Positions 23,341-34,671 of a stretch of 64,000 nucleotides of DNA are shown piece after piece. The notes under the pieces were generated by a model. The model was not told the origin of the DNA. It made no database searches and saw nothing but the letters and a program-made list of their open reading frames with translations. Source of the stretch: Chlorophyllum brunneum (taxonomy: Eukaryota > Basidiomycota > Agaricomycetes > Agaricales > Agaricaceae); contig OY756140.1 in assembly GCA_963576785.1 (NCBI GenBank), positions 3,968,001-4,032,000 of the forward strand, in the 5' to 3' direction. Numbering within the stretch: the stretch's first letter is position 1; each line of letters starts with the position of its first letter. The translations under genes and the position numbers were made by a program.

Positions 23341-24144
23341 TGGGTGAGTTTGGTGGCAAGCTCACTAGGGAGTTTGATGGGGCAATTAATAGGTTTGTGG
23401 TTGTTGGGTAGTCCTGAGTGTAATTAGGGGTTCTAATATTCTGGTCATCTGCTGGTGAGTGCTGGCAGGTACCACTGGTTGGGTTGTCTGGTAGCTAGTT
23501 GGCTGATAGCTGGTTGTCTGGCTGGTTTGACTTTATTGAGCTTCCCATTCTCTTTGTTCTTGGAGTAGCTAGAGGGCTCCAGCAAGTGGGTTTAGTGAGT
23601 TTGATATATTATCATCAAATTTATATTGGGGCTCAAGTTCTAGTATCTGGAGTAATGGCTCTTCAGAATGTTCACTTCCATGTTCAGAGTGCTTGGGGTT
23701 ATCTAAGTGTTCAGACTGCTGGGATTATCTAAGTGTTCAGACTGCTGGGATTACTAGAATTGCTGTGATTGTTGTCTCAAGATTGCTTGTTGTACCCAGT
23801 TGGATTGTGTATAAGCAGGTGTCTGATAAGACTCTGAACTCTGTTTTGGGACAGGTTTACTGGTTCTAATCCTACTAGCTGTGGTGCTAGTTGAGGGTTG
23901 TTCAAAGAGTTGGGAAGTGGTTGAGGTAGACCATTGGATAGAGGCTAGTAGGAAATATTGAACTAGTTCTGGGTTTTGTGAGAAGGTTCATTAAGTAGGC
24001 TCAATACTGTAAGACTCTATAGCCTTAGATTGCAATTTAGTGCTGTAGACTAGAAGTATAGGTGGAATAGTCTCCTTTTGCTTTGTACAATGTTGGACTT
24101 ATTCAATCCCAACCAAGTTGTACCTTTATCTCACCAACAATTAT
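23341..24144 (-). other. gypsy-2 gag leader / 5' untranslated region
   Basis: Minus-strand sequence upstream of the recognisable gag start. It has Gln/Ser/Thr/Pro-rich short reading frames with many stops and may hold the gag N-terminus. The plus strand has a small direct repeat (AGTGTTCAGACTGCTGGGAT, twice near 23.71-23.75 kb). No host gene seen. Confidence 0.4.
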
Positions 24145-25869
24145 TTGTGAATTCTTCCTTTTTTTCTTTTTTTTTTATCATTAATTTATATAGTGGTGTT
24201 TGATTGCAGTCCACAAGTACATACATACAAAGGCAGAATATACAGAATGTTTTGAGCAAGGAAAGTCAACTACAAGTGAACCAACCCCACGAGACTTGGT
24301 ATTATCTAGCATGTACACTAGAGAGATGTTTGATACCTAAGTTGAACAGCAAAGAGAGAGAGAGAAAGGAGAGTAGATAAAAAAGAGAGAGAGAAACTGA
24401 TAGAAAGGAAACTATTGACTCACAAACACAAGAGAGAACAATAAATGGTACTAGCATGTGGAGAGGCATTGTCCACACCATGGGAATGATGAGCATTGAA
24501 AGAAAACTATCATAAAATAGTAGACTAGCGAGGGAGGGAAAGAAAGAGAAATGGAATAGAAGTCCATAACCAGGAGAACACAAGAAAAATATGAAAGAAA
24601 TAGACTTACACAGGTGTGGACCTGAACCTCTGATGGATTTGACAATGATGCAACAGAGGGATTGAACCAGTATGGATACGAGAGTGATTAGGTTCTGGAG
24701 GGAAGCTGAACACAGCAGGGTTACAACATAAGAAGTTGACAAACTTCTTAATAGTGTCAATGCCATAGTAGTGATCAAAGTTATGGCACCAGAAAAGGAT
24801 GTGCAACCTGGTTTGGACTAGTTGGTTGTCACAGTGGTGGCATGATAACTCTTCATTGGAGAAGAACCTGAGGCAGTATTCTCCAATTGGGGCATGACAT
24901 AGTATGGTATGGCAAGCTTGTGCAAAGAGCTGGGGCTAGTATCCACATTCTCATATTCAAGGGCCAGAGTTGATGTGCAATGGTAGGGTGGAGGCTCCAT
25001 TTGCTTGTACCAAGAGGTGGAGGAAGGAGCTACTGCAGTAGGTCTTGAACCTGAACATAGCTTGCCATGTATGGATGGCACATTTGGCAGACTTTTTATA
25101 TAAGAAATTAATAGAGTTAGGGACTTGGTAATTTCAACTCTGGTTAGGCCAGGCAACCATCTGTATCCAGTCATGAGTGGCTCGTTGAATCCCATATTTA
25201 CACTTGGATGGTGTGTGGTAGAAAGAAAGGCAGTGTCAGTTCGACTTGTGGAACCAAACTAGAAGCACCTTTGAGGTAAGGATGGACTGTCTCTGACAAG
25301 AGTGTGGTAAGCAGTTGAGGAGAAGCCTAGAGGCCATGAGGAAGTCAGTGAACATGTGGATGTGTTCAATGTTATTGTAATCATCAGTGGCTAGGACTTT
25401 GGTGATTCCAAGGTATTGCACAACAAGTTCAGTGTCAGTGGATGTAGTTCCTCCGAGCCCTCTTCATGACAGAGCTTCCTCTGTCCAAGTGTTAAATGGT
25501 GGCTGCTGCTGTATACTGGCTAGCAAGCAGGTTAGGGTTGAGATGGACCGAGCTGTCTGTGCCTATAATAATGGACTTGGGGTCTATTATTGCATTCATC
25601 ATTATATCATCCCAACATGTCTTCAAGAGATGAGGGTTATCCCGGTTGAATCCTATGAAAGATACATTAGTAGGGAAGAGATTGAGTAACCTATGTCCAG
25701 GCCAAGAAGTCTTAGAAACAGAGTTGAAAGATTCTACATATCTGGTCTTAGGGGTGGGACAAGAAACATTCATCACAGCTCTAAGCATTTTCTTCTTCTG
25801 AATCTCCATGAAATTCTTGATATGAAGTCGATGGGGGAAAGAGTGATATTCCTTTGTCAATCTTGTCAG

Positions 25870-27005
25870 TGTTATGTCCAAACCTCGAACCTACGTCAGA
25901 GGGTACAACAAGTTTCCAGAGACTATACCACTTGTCCCACCACCATGATCCAACGACGCCATTATCAACTCTCTACTTTGACTGGCCTGGAAATATGCAC
26001 CATACTTACACGTATGTGACACCAATGGACTCTACTTATGCACTATCAAGAACAACCTCTATAGTGCCTGGAACAACAGTTGGAAAGCATGACCAACTAC
26101 TGAAGAAACTATACAGTACATCCACCCCTACATGTACACTTGTGGTCCAGCACTTGAAGTGCTCATTCACCAACAAATTGCCGATAGAATCTATTGCATA
26201 GAGATGCAACCTAAAGACTTATCGCCAGACAATGAACCTGCTGTACCCAGTAGTGACAGCGACAATTCTCCCCATCTGCTATTGCAATCTACTCGAGCCT
26301 TTGTCGAGTCACCTGAGTCCTATCTCTCTGAAGAACCAATCACATCTATGTCATCCCTATTATCCGACTCCAATCATCCTATGGATGCAGTTCTTCCATC
26401 ACCACCATTGTTGTTATCATCTTCTACTACTTTATTCTACATATCTTGTGACTATAGCTGTTCTAATGAATCTCTATCATTGTCATCTGAGATCTCTGAG
26501 GATGAGTAAGCACTCATCCATTTCACCGTCATCAGTTTCACTGTGCTCTATGTTTAGCTGTTTTATCTTTATCAGTTTCATGTTTATCTTTAGTAGTGTT
26601 TCACCTTGAAGTCTCATATCTATCAGTTTCACATTATGAAACATGTTTCAGTCTCATTATCTATATTCCATAGTATTTATAGAAAGAAGTAGTTAGTATA
26701 AATAGCCAACTATATTAGGAAGTCAAAGCTTAAGCTTTGATCTTCTACAGGGATAGCCTTCTTGATTACCCAAGAAGAGTTTCCATTGACAGTTGCTGTC
26801 AATTAATAGAAGATTGCTTAACTGCTTATTCTCTACTTGCCCTCATCACTCAGAGCTACGAGATAAATGGGATTCCCATTTCTTGGTTGAGTAATGACAG
26901 TTTGATAATGTTTGCTTATCTGGTTACTTGGCTGAGATAGGTATTAAGGCCATACCCTAGAGGTTGCATTCTCTTTGATTGCCCTTAGTAGCTGAATCCA
27001 TAACA
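25870..27005 (+). mobile_element. Copy A of an unidentified LTR-like element (1136 bp), inserted in LINE-3
   Basis: Ends TGTTATG...CATAACA with a 5 bp duplication GTCAG (25865-25869 and 27006-27010). LINE-3 reads straight through when it is removed. The left half holds the C-terminal part of an ORF. The right half has a TATA box (TATAAATAG, 26697-26705), an 18 bp perfect palindrome (26723-26740) and several ATCAGTTTCA-like repeats. Ends, duplication and promoter fit a solo LTR; coding inside the LTR is unusual. An inverted relative starts at 34672. Confidence 0.75.
25877..26509 (+). pseudogene. ORF fragment inside LTR-like element copy A
   Basis: With stops removed, one frame reads RGYNKFPETIPLV, TTEETIQYIHPYMYTCG, ALEVLIHQQIADRIYCIEM, then an acidic Ser-rich tail ending SEISEDE at 26509. 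The last 125 codons (26132-26509) are open. The same protein, also broken, is in the inverted copy at 35158-36089. I do not recognise the family. The C-terminal tail alone would be low complexity, but the middle is conserved between the copies. Confidence 0.55.
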
Positions 27006-27948
27006 GTCAGTGCATGTTCATCATCCAAAGTATAAATTCTCAATGTTTGTCATTTGGCCAACTTGTGGAGATGTAGTTTAATCGGCATGAGCCCCACAAG
27101 GGATTCTATGCCACTGGTAAAAGAAGTATGGAATGCCCCAGTGATCCAGAGGGCCGCTCGACATTGTATTTTGTTGAGGATTTCACAAGTTTCCTTAGTG
27201 TGGGATCAATTGTGAAACCATAGTTGGTAGCCATATGTCACTACTGGGACAACACACAATCTATATAAAAGTCTCTTATTATGGGGGGATAAACTACGAA
27301 CCGAGTTGCCAAGCATTTTCATTACCTTGATAGACAATACAGCTTTGGCAGAGTAGTAGTGGACATGTTCTTTGAATGTTAATGTCCTATCAAAATAAAA
27401 TCTGAGGTATCATCAGTGGGTCTTTGGCTTGAGAGGAGTATGACCTGTGAATGGAGGAGAACCTAAGTCAATAGATGGATTGGAGTCCTGTCTTCCACGG
27501 GTGAAATGAAAGATTTCAGACTTGCTGTGTTTGATTACCAAACCAAATTCATTCATGAGATGCTCTATTTTGTGATACATATGTTGGAGAATTTCGACAT
27601 TTCCTTCGAGAGAGGGGGATTGAGCAATAAGAGTACTATCATCTACATAGGACAGGATATTGAAGTCCCATTTATCATAGTGTTCTTCCATTTGGATGTT
27701 GAATATATGGAGGAGAGAAGCAAGATAGAGGGCAGAAAGAATAGGACTAAGGGCAGAGCCCTGCCCCATCCCAACTGCCACGTCAAACTTAGGGGAGGTC
27801 TTGTTGTTCTACAAGTAGGTAGTACATTGCTTTTTCAGGTAATTGTTGAAGAAGGCCACAATTTGGGAGGGGAAACCTTGTCAAGTAAGAATTTTGGTGA
27901 GAAGAACATGATTTAGGGAGAGGAAGAATTGGGCAATTGTGAATTCTT

Positions 27949-28253
27949 TCTGTACTTCCTGGGAATATGCAACAGGTTTCGAGGGTATTCTCTACTGAGT
28001 GCTCTTGCTTTCGAGGGAATCTGTTACTGACATAACAGCAACACGGCATAATGTATCTTCATAGTTGCTAGTATTATCTGGCTGACTAGACAGCAGCTGC
28101 TCAGTTTAGTTTCTCTATGGACAGCTTTTCTGTAGCCTAGTAGTCATGACCTTCTGTTCCTTCTGGGTCTTCTTTCAACTGGAGTACTTTTTGATGGGAA
28201 TCCAGAGGTGGGATGTGTGGCAGGCAAGTTTCTTTTCTTCTCAAGGAGGAAAC
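27949..28253 (-). other. gypsy-2 5' flank between LINE-3 and copia-1
   Basis: 305 bp that was continuous with 24144 before LINE-3 jumped in and with 34375 before copia-1 jumped in, as both target duplications show. Probably gypsy-2 LTR or other older repeat DNA. No reading frame of note. Confidence 0.5.
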
Positions 28254-28405
28254 TGTTGTCATTTGTACTTACTTTCAGTATTATTTACCTAGTATTCATC
28301 ATCAAGGCTGTGCCCTCTAACTCACATTATGCATCTCCTACTCATGTATTTCATGAGCTGACTGATTGTTGTCACTCCAATTATCCATCTGTCAGCTGGA
28401 AAACA
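28254..28405 (+). repeat. 5' LTR of copia-1, internally deleted
   Basis: Matches the outer ends of the 3' LTR (TGTTGTCATTTG... and ...CTGGAAAACA) but is 152 bp instead of 434 bp. A block of about 280 bp, including the TATA region, is missing after CTCCAATTAT. The intact target duplication shows the loss came after insertion or during a defective cycle. Confidence 0.88.
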
Positions 28406-28646
28406 GATTATGGGCCCTAGATTGCCTACTCCCCATGTGCATGACTAGCTGCAAGTAGGTTGTAGATAGGCTGATCTGACCAGTCCTGTAGAGCATGGTC
28501 TTTCTAGCCCATCCCTCTAATATAACTTGATTGTTTCACACTCTATTGAAGGCTTCCTCATATGGGTTCATAGCTTGAACAGTGCAGTGGTGCAGATCTG
28601 ATCACCCACAAATCTGATTGCTAATTAAGTCCATTTTTAGACTACA

Positions 28647-29520
28647 ATGTCTTCTCCCATCTCTGTCATACTTAGCTCAATCCCCGTTCTCTCTGGTACT
28701 GCCAATTATAATGAGTGGGCAGACTGAATGCAGGATACTCTTGCATTGGTCTCAGCTAACAGAACCTCTGTCATTGGTGATGAGTTTCTGCTGACACCAC
28801 TGTCACAGATATACACTCTTGTTTTTGCCTATGCAATCATCCCCCCTCCTACAGGACAGTAGACAATCAAACATGCTGCATGTATCTGGATGCACTGGGT
28901 GGTTTACTCAATTATCAAGAGTAAACTCCCCGCCAAGATGATCAAAGGAAACCTCCCTGATGTCAATAGCATGTAGGTGTACCTTTGCACCGCATATGGC
29001 CTAGAGTCCGTCTCCAGCCTCTATTCCAAGTATGTTGAGACAATTCACTTCCATCTCCATCCAAATGAGGACCTCTCCAGCCCAATTGTTAAACTTGCTG
29101 TTCTCTATGAACAGCTTGATGCTAATAGCAATTGTACTATCCCAGAGATCATCAAAGCAATGACTCTTCTCTCTGGTATCCCAAATACCTGGAATATTAT
29201 CACTCTCTTCTTAATGGTACACACCCAGATCCCAGCCATTACCTTTGCTTCAGTCTAGGATGTGATTATGAACCATTGGTCAATGCTTAAGGCAAACCAA
29301 TCGGTGAATAAATTCTCCAGTGTTAAACCACAAGATGCACCCCCTCGCTATCAGAGGCAATAGCAGCATGGTCCCCTGCAGAAGCAGCAGCACCCATGGC
29401 AGTAGTTGTACCCTCAGCAACAGCAGCAACAGTGACCTCCACAGCAGCAGCAGTGCCAGCAGCAGCCTCAGGAGGATAGTGAGAAGAAGAAGAAATAATA
29501 TAGTACAAGGGGCAGCAGCA
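28647..29520 (+). pseudogene. copia-1 gag
   Basis: Starts at ATG 28647 (MSSPISVILS), reads TANYNEWAD, then TGA where Trp is expected, then MQDTLALVSANRT. The open block 28977-29258 (YLCTAYGLESVSSLYSKY, IVKLAVLYEQLD, IKAMTLLSGIPNTW) is a copia gag pattern. The C-terminal end is a Gln-rich run (CAG/CAA repeats near 29.37-29.47 kb) in place of a clear zinc knuckle. Confidence 0.82.
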
Positions 29521-30289
29521 AAGGCTGAGCTAACAAGGTCGACACTAGGCAACCAGCTTCCTCTGGAAATGACACCAGACAACCAGCATATATGATGGAC
29601 TCAGTCAACTTTGGCTTTGCTAAGTTGACCACTAAACCAAAGAAGAGTACTTGCAGCCTTGTTACCAAGGTGCAGTCCTCCATACCTCTTCCTCCTTCCC
29701 TTCTCTCATAGATAACAAATCCTGCTGAGAAGAAATCTCAAGATCCCCAGTGCCACTCATCTTCATACATGGCTGCCAAGGTGAAAGCCTTGGATCTCTA
29801 TGAGAAATGCATAGAAAACACTTCCCTCCCCTGTCCAGCCTCTCCTCCAATGGCCACCTCCTTTATGGAGGTTGATGAGCTGTTTAGCACCCCTCTGGCA
29901 GCCAAACCAGTTGTGAGCATTCCAGCTCTGACCACCATCAAGATGGACAAGAATGCAGTGTTAATGAGATCTGAGGACAAGGACTACTCAGATAAAGCAA
30001 TAGTAGGTAAGCCAAATCTTGCTAGCTCTTCACATAAATCTGAAGATTGCTGCAGGAGTATCATATGCATTACTGATGTCCAAGGAGACTCTTGACTCGG
30101 TGTACAGAGTGCAACCTCAGCCAATGTAGACTCTTGGATAAATAGCTGGACTTCTTATGTACATAATTATGCATGATTAAATAAAACTTCAGAAATAAAA
30201 ATTTCTCCTCTGTTTTCAAGAGTGAAGAATATGTGTGAAATAACACATAGCTGCAATAGTGCATGTGGATGCACAATGAATAGGTGACC

Positions 30290-31800
30290 TTGTAAAATGA
30301 GTGATGAATGGCTTTTGAACTCTGGTGCCTCTCTCAATGTTACTTCAAACAAGAGGGATCTTGTCAATATTGTCAAAGGTTCTTTCAGATTAGCACAAAT
30401 CACAGATAGATCCACTCTTTCTATCAGATCTTATGGCACTGTCTAATTAGAGACAGAAGTAAAACTTGAGTCCAGCAAAGTTCAGTGGCAGACTTTGCAC
30501 CTTCACCCAGTATATTACATACCAGAGTTAGATATAAGACTTCTCTCAACTGGATCCATCACAGATAAAACTGGTCTGATTGCAGAAATGTCTAATGGAA
30601 AGACCGTCATTTGTGACATTTGTGGTAAGCCATTCCTGAGCAAACAATGTCACTAGGGTGTTTCTTTGAACCAAGTTCACTTTGTGAACATGCACATCTT
30701 GCATAATGGAGATCTTTGATTTTCTTTGGCTTCAATCAATAAAAATACTACATCCTATGATATCTGGCATCGAAGATTTGCACACCCATCCAATCAGGCT
30801 CTGGGTTACATGCCAAAATACACAGAATCTGTCCCAATGCTTCCACTAAAGGAATAGAAGTTTTGCCCTGGTTGTGTGCTTGGAAAGCTGCCAAACAAGG
30901 CCTACCATGAGAACCCATCTCATATCCAAGATCCTTGAATTGATCCATTTGGATCTTCAAGAACTTCCCATTATGTCTTATCATAAGTTGAAATGAGTTA
31001 TGATGTTCCTTGATAACTATTCTTCCTCTGTACACATTTTCTTTTTGCACAACAAATCAGACACTGCATATGCCTTCAAGGTATATGCTGAATTGGTGAT
31101 GAACCAAACAAGCAAACACATCAAGTGGGTGTGCTCTGATAATGGAGGAGAGTACATGTCTCAGGAACTCAAGGACTACTTTGCTGAGAAAGGAATCCTT
31201 CACAAAACAAGTGTGCCACACATTCACCAACAGAATAGGCATGCCAAATATCTTAATCAAACACTTCTAGAAAAGACACAATCTATACAACTTAAAGCAT
31301 GCCTTCCAGCTAGCTACTGGGAGTTTGCTTTCGATATGGCTACTTATGTCTATAACAGGACACCTATGAAGCGCCTGAAATGGGTCACCCCCTATAAGAT
31401 GTAGTTTGGAAGGAAACCTAATGTTTCTCATCTCTGAGTGTTTGGTTGTGGGGCCTATGTATACCTTCCTGATGAGGTGTAGTAAGACAAACTTGTGCCC
31501 AAATCAGAATAAATGATTTTCATTGGTTATGCAGGTGATGGCAGCAACTTCAAATTTATGTACCATCAGTGGAACAACTCTATCTTTGTCTCCTCCCATG
31601 CTGTCTTTGATGAACTCTACTTTCCCAGATATCCATCACAGTCTGAACAACAAGGCCAATTACTGCCTAATAATAGCAATTCAAATGATCAAGATGGATT
31701 AAATCCTCCCTCCTCCAGAAATAGATTTGTTCCAAGACTATCCAGTCCAAGTATGCCACATATTAGACCACTACCACTGCCTCCTTGTCTATGAACTCCT
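30290..31800 (+). pseudogene. copia-1 protease and integrase
   Basis: Protease: WLLNSGASLNVT near 30.31 kb, where the family has D-S-G-A; the catalytic Asp is Asn here. Gag-pre-integrase: HRRFAHPSNQALGYMP and FCPGCVLGK (30.76-30.89 kb) form the zinc-binding block. Integrase core (31000-31404): MMFLDNYSSSVHIF, CSDNGGEYMS, then QNRHAKYLNQTLLEK where the family has A-E-R. The catalytic Glu is thus Lys. The C-terminal extension (GYAGDGSNFKFMYHQW, FVSSHAVFDE) follows to about 31.8 kb. Confidence 0.85.
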
Positions 31801-32539
31801 ACTCCTAGTCCTAGAGAGTGGACTCTATTGCCTCTGCCTTCTTCCTCTTCTAGAGGATCTTCTTCCAGATTATCCTATAAGGATCCCACTCCACCTCTCT
31901 CTCCACCTATACTATCTCAGCCTCCAGGAGAAGTTAAGGTTGAGAATGATGTTGAGGAGGCTGTACCTGTGCCTAATCCACATACTGATGGCTAGGCTCC
32001 TATACCCATTCTGGAAGGGATCTTCATTCTCTATCTGAATATTGAGGCACCAAGAAAACTCTATGATTGAACTACTCTTCAGGTTCCATGGAGAGAAGGA
32101 GATGTCTATGGTAACTACCAACACCTGAAGGATATCCTTAGAGATTATAAAAGGTACAAATCTTTTAGTCAGCCAAGACAAGGACAATAGAATCCTAGCC
32201 AACCTAATGCCCCACCAGGGCTTGGTGATCGAATTCCAGAAGAGAATGAGTATGTGCCTGATAGGCCACAACCTCCTCCACCAGTATGTGAGCAGAACAT
32301 TGATATTGATTTGCCCATGCTTGAGCCAATATTGCCTTTCCAAGGCCAGTATGACTTCTCTATTGCCACAGTCAGTCCAATTTCGGGACCTTGCCAAGTT
32401 GCTGCCTACTGAAAGCAATGAATGGCTTAAGGCATGCTTTGAAGAGCTCAATGTGCTCAGAAAATGCAATGTGTACAAGTTAATAGACTGCCCTACCAAG
32501 GGTATTAACATTGTTAAAAATAGATAGGTCTTCAACACT

Positions 32540-33890
32540 AAGTCAGACAGTCATTACCATGCTCGACTAGTGGCAAAAGGTTTCTCACAAAAGGAAGGCC
32601 TCAACTACAATAAGCTTTTCTCTCCAGTTGTCCACTATGAAACCTCTTGTCTCCTGTTTTCCTTAGCAGCAGTTGAAGACTGGGAGATCAAAAGCATTGA
32701 TATAAAAGCCACCTATTTATATGGCGATCTGGATGAAGAGATCTTTATGGAATAACTGGAAGAATTCACACTTGGATGTAATAAAGTGTGGAGGTTACAA
32801 AAAGTATTTTATGGCCTTCAGCAAGCCAGCTTGGCTTGGTGGCATGTAATGACAAAGTCACTGCTTGCTATGGGCTTCAAGCAATCTCTATCTGATACTG
32901 GAGTATATTATAATCACTGTCCAAAGACTGGCTTGATTATGATTGCCCTTATCTACATTGACAATGTTGTCTTTATGGGCAAGAAGTGCCTCTTCAATTA
33001 CCAAATGAAGAAAAACTTCATGGAATGATGGGAATATCATGATCTTAGAAAAACTACTGAATTTCTTGGCATGACTATCTTGTGGGACCAGAAGAACAAG
33101 CAGATCTACATTAATCAGATTTCATATCACAACAAAGTTCTTGCTAAATTTGGTGTTGCTGCAAGGCTGACTCAAATACCTCTTTTGGTAGGATGTGCCT
33201 TCCTGCCCTACAAGGGTACCGTTAACCCTGAGTTCCACCAGAAGTACCAACAACTTGTTGGATCCCTGATGTATCTCATGATTGGCTCATGATCTAATAT
33301 CACTTATGCCATTGTGAAACTCAGTCAGTAGATGGCTAGTCCATCAGAGGAGCATTACAAGTATGGTCTATACCTGTACTACTACCTTCTGAGTATGAAA
33401 CACTATTGTCTCATCTTTAATAGGCAATCAAAGAAGTCCATTCAAGGCTTCTCTGATTCTAACTTTACAGGATGTCTTGCTATATGCAAGTCTACTTCCA
33501 GCAACTTAGTCTTATTTGCCAATGGACCAGTTTCCTGGTTGAGTTGCTCACAAGCCACCACAGCACTGTCTACCACAAAAGCCAAGTATGTCACCATGTG
33601 CAAGACATCTCATCAACTGATTTGGATCCATTAGCTGCTAGGTGAAATTAGGTTTGAACAGCCTGCTCCATATCTCATGTATGACAATTTGGGATTGACT
33701 TTCTGGACCTCCAACCCAGTTGTTGAACATTGGTCCAAACATGTTGCAATTCACTAGTATTTTATCCATGAACTCATTGAGACAGGCAAAATAGAACTAT
33801 TTTATGTGGAGTCTGAGAAGAATCCTGCTGACATATGCACAAAAAGTCTGGATACTATTAAATTCCAATAATGTCGCAATTATTTACCCA
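32540..33890 (+). pseudogene. copia-1 reverse transcriptase and RNase H
   Basis: RT: HYHARLVAKGFSQKEGLNYN, FSPVVHYETSCLLFSLAA, IDIKATYLYGDLDEEIFME, VWRLQKVFYGLQQA, and IALIYIDNVVFMG where the catalytic YVDD is expected, so the second Asp is Asn. RNase H: GFSDSNFTG, GPVSWLSCSQATTALSTTKAKYV; family members usually have E-A-E here and this copy has K-A-K. Several stops in addition. Confidence 0.88.
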
Positions 33891-33935
33891 TACCATTCAG
33901 TGCTTGATTCATATTGTACTTTGAGCTAGGAGGAG

Positions 33936-34369
33936 TGTTGTTATTTGTGCTTACTATAGCTGCATTCCATGTGACTAGCTCTTTAGTATTATTCATCTAA
34001 TATTCATCATTGAGGCTGCACTCTCTGACTCACATTTTCTCATGTATTTCATAAGCTGACTGATCGCTGTCACTCCAATTATATTACTGGACACCACTGA
34101 TAATATCACAGTATTTCAAGGAACTCTGTAGTCATTACTGACTCATTATGCCTATTATTACTTGTAGGTCTTAGGGCTTGCTACCCAGACACTTAGTATA
34201 TAAAGCAGCATATATTCTCTATATGTTTCCTTAGACAAATCTACTTGATTATTCTATCTCACGCTACTTAACTACACAACAACTCCTTAGTAACTTTACC
34301 ATTAACTAACCAAACTATCAGTAAGTCAGATTATCTGTCTGTCACTGCATATTACTGTGCTGGAAAACA
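33936..34369 (+). repeat. 3' LTR of copia-1
   Basis: 434 bp, TGTTGTTATTTG...CTGGAAAACA, preceded directly by the purine tract GAGCTAGGAGGAG. TATA-like TAGTATATAAAG near 34.2 kb. Similar to the copia-2 LTR at 10440-10884. Confidence 0.9.
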
Positions 34370-34374
34370 GAAAC

Positions 34375-34671
34375 CACAAAGTCAGTCAATAGCATATGTT
34401 CTATGAGTGGGTTTTTGTGTTTAGCTCTACTAACTTGAGAGGTACCTCAGGTACTGACAAGTACAGTGTGAGTCCCATGTGACTGATAGTGAGTTATGCT
34501 CCTATGCAGCAGATAGATACTGTGTACAACTTTTCTTGGCTTCCTGTAATAGTAACAATGGCAATGATGCAGGAAGATATTATCCTTGTTTAGTAATAAT
34601 GGCAATAATGCAAATAATACTGGGGTTTTTGTTCTCTATGCCAAAATGACTCAGTAGAAGCTTTGATCTAT
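34375..34671. other. Repeat DNA between copia-1 and LTR-like copy B
   Basis: 297 bp of AT-rich sequence that was joined to 28253 before copia-1 inserted. It has a near-repeated GGCAATGATGCA / GGCAATAATGCA motif near 34.56-34.61 kb. Probably the far end of the gypsy-2 flank. No gene. Confidence 0.4.

Larger units (their letters stand above)
10885..24144 (-). mobile_element. gypsy-2: chromodomain-bearing Ty3/gypsy element (chromovirus), split by LINE-2
   Basis: On the minus strand, from high to low coordinates: gag (about 23.34-22.3 kb), protease region, reverse transcriptase, first half of RNase H, then LINE-2 (13648-20408), second half of RNase H, integrase and chromodomain. The 11 bp duplication ATACTTTACTC (13637-13647 and 20409-20419) marks the LINE-2 insertion. 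The 5' side continues across the LINE-3 insertion at 24145. The lower end is not defined: copia-2 abuts at 10884 and no matching LTR pair could be read. Gag differs from gypsy-1, so it is another family. Confidence 0.85.
24157..27936 (-). mobile_element. LINE-3: 5'-truncated copy of the Tad1-like LINE
   Basis: Third copy, minus strand. It keeps only the 3' UTR, the RNase H and C-terminal end and the reverse transcriptase from the GQGSALSPIL and YVDD block (27781-27413) downward. The 5' cut is at 27936. The exact 12 bp duplication TTGTGAATTCTT at 24145-24156 and 27937-27948 proves 5' truncation at insertion rather than later deletion. It is interrupted at 25870-27005 by an LTR-like element. 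CpG depletion is heavy. Confidence 0.93.
28254..34369 (+). mobile_element. copia-1: Ty1/copia element with both LTRs
   Basis: Plus strand, 5' LTR (truncated inside), gag, protease, integrase, reverse transcriptase, RNase H, purine tract and 3' LTR, in the copia order (integrase before RT). The 5 bp duplication GAAAC at 28249-28253 and 34370-34374 defines both ends. Every domain has stops or lost catalytic residues, so the element is dead. It inserted into repeat DNA flanking LINE-3 and gypsy-2. Confidence 0.93.

Noticed and set aside
29370..29475. CAG/CAA repeat as a possible trinucleotide expansion
   Set aside because: Encodes the Gln-rich C-terminal end of copia-1 gag and is interrupted; nothing indicates expansion.
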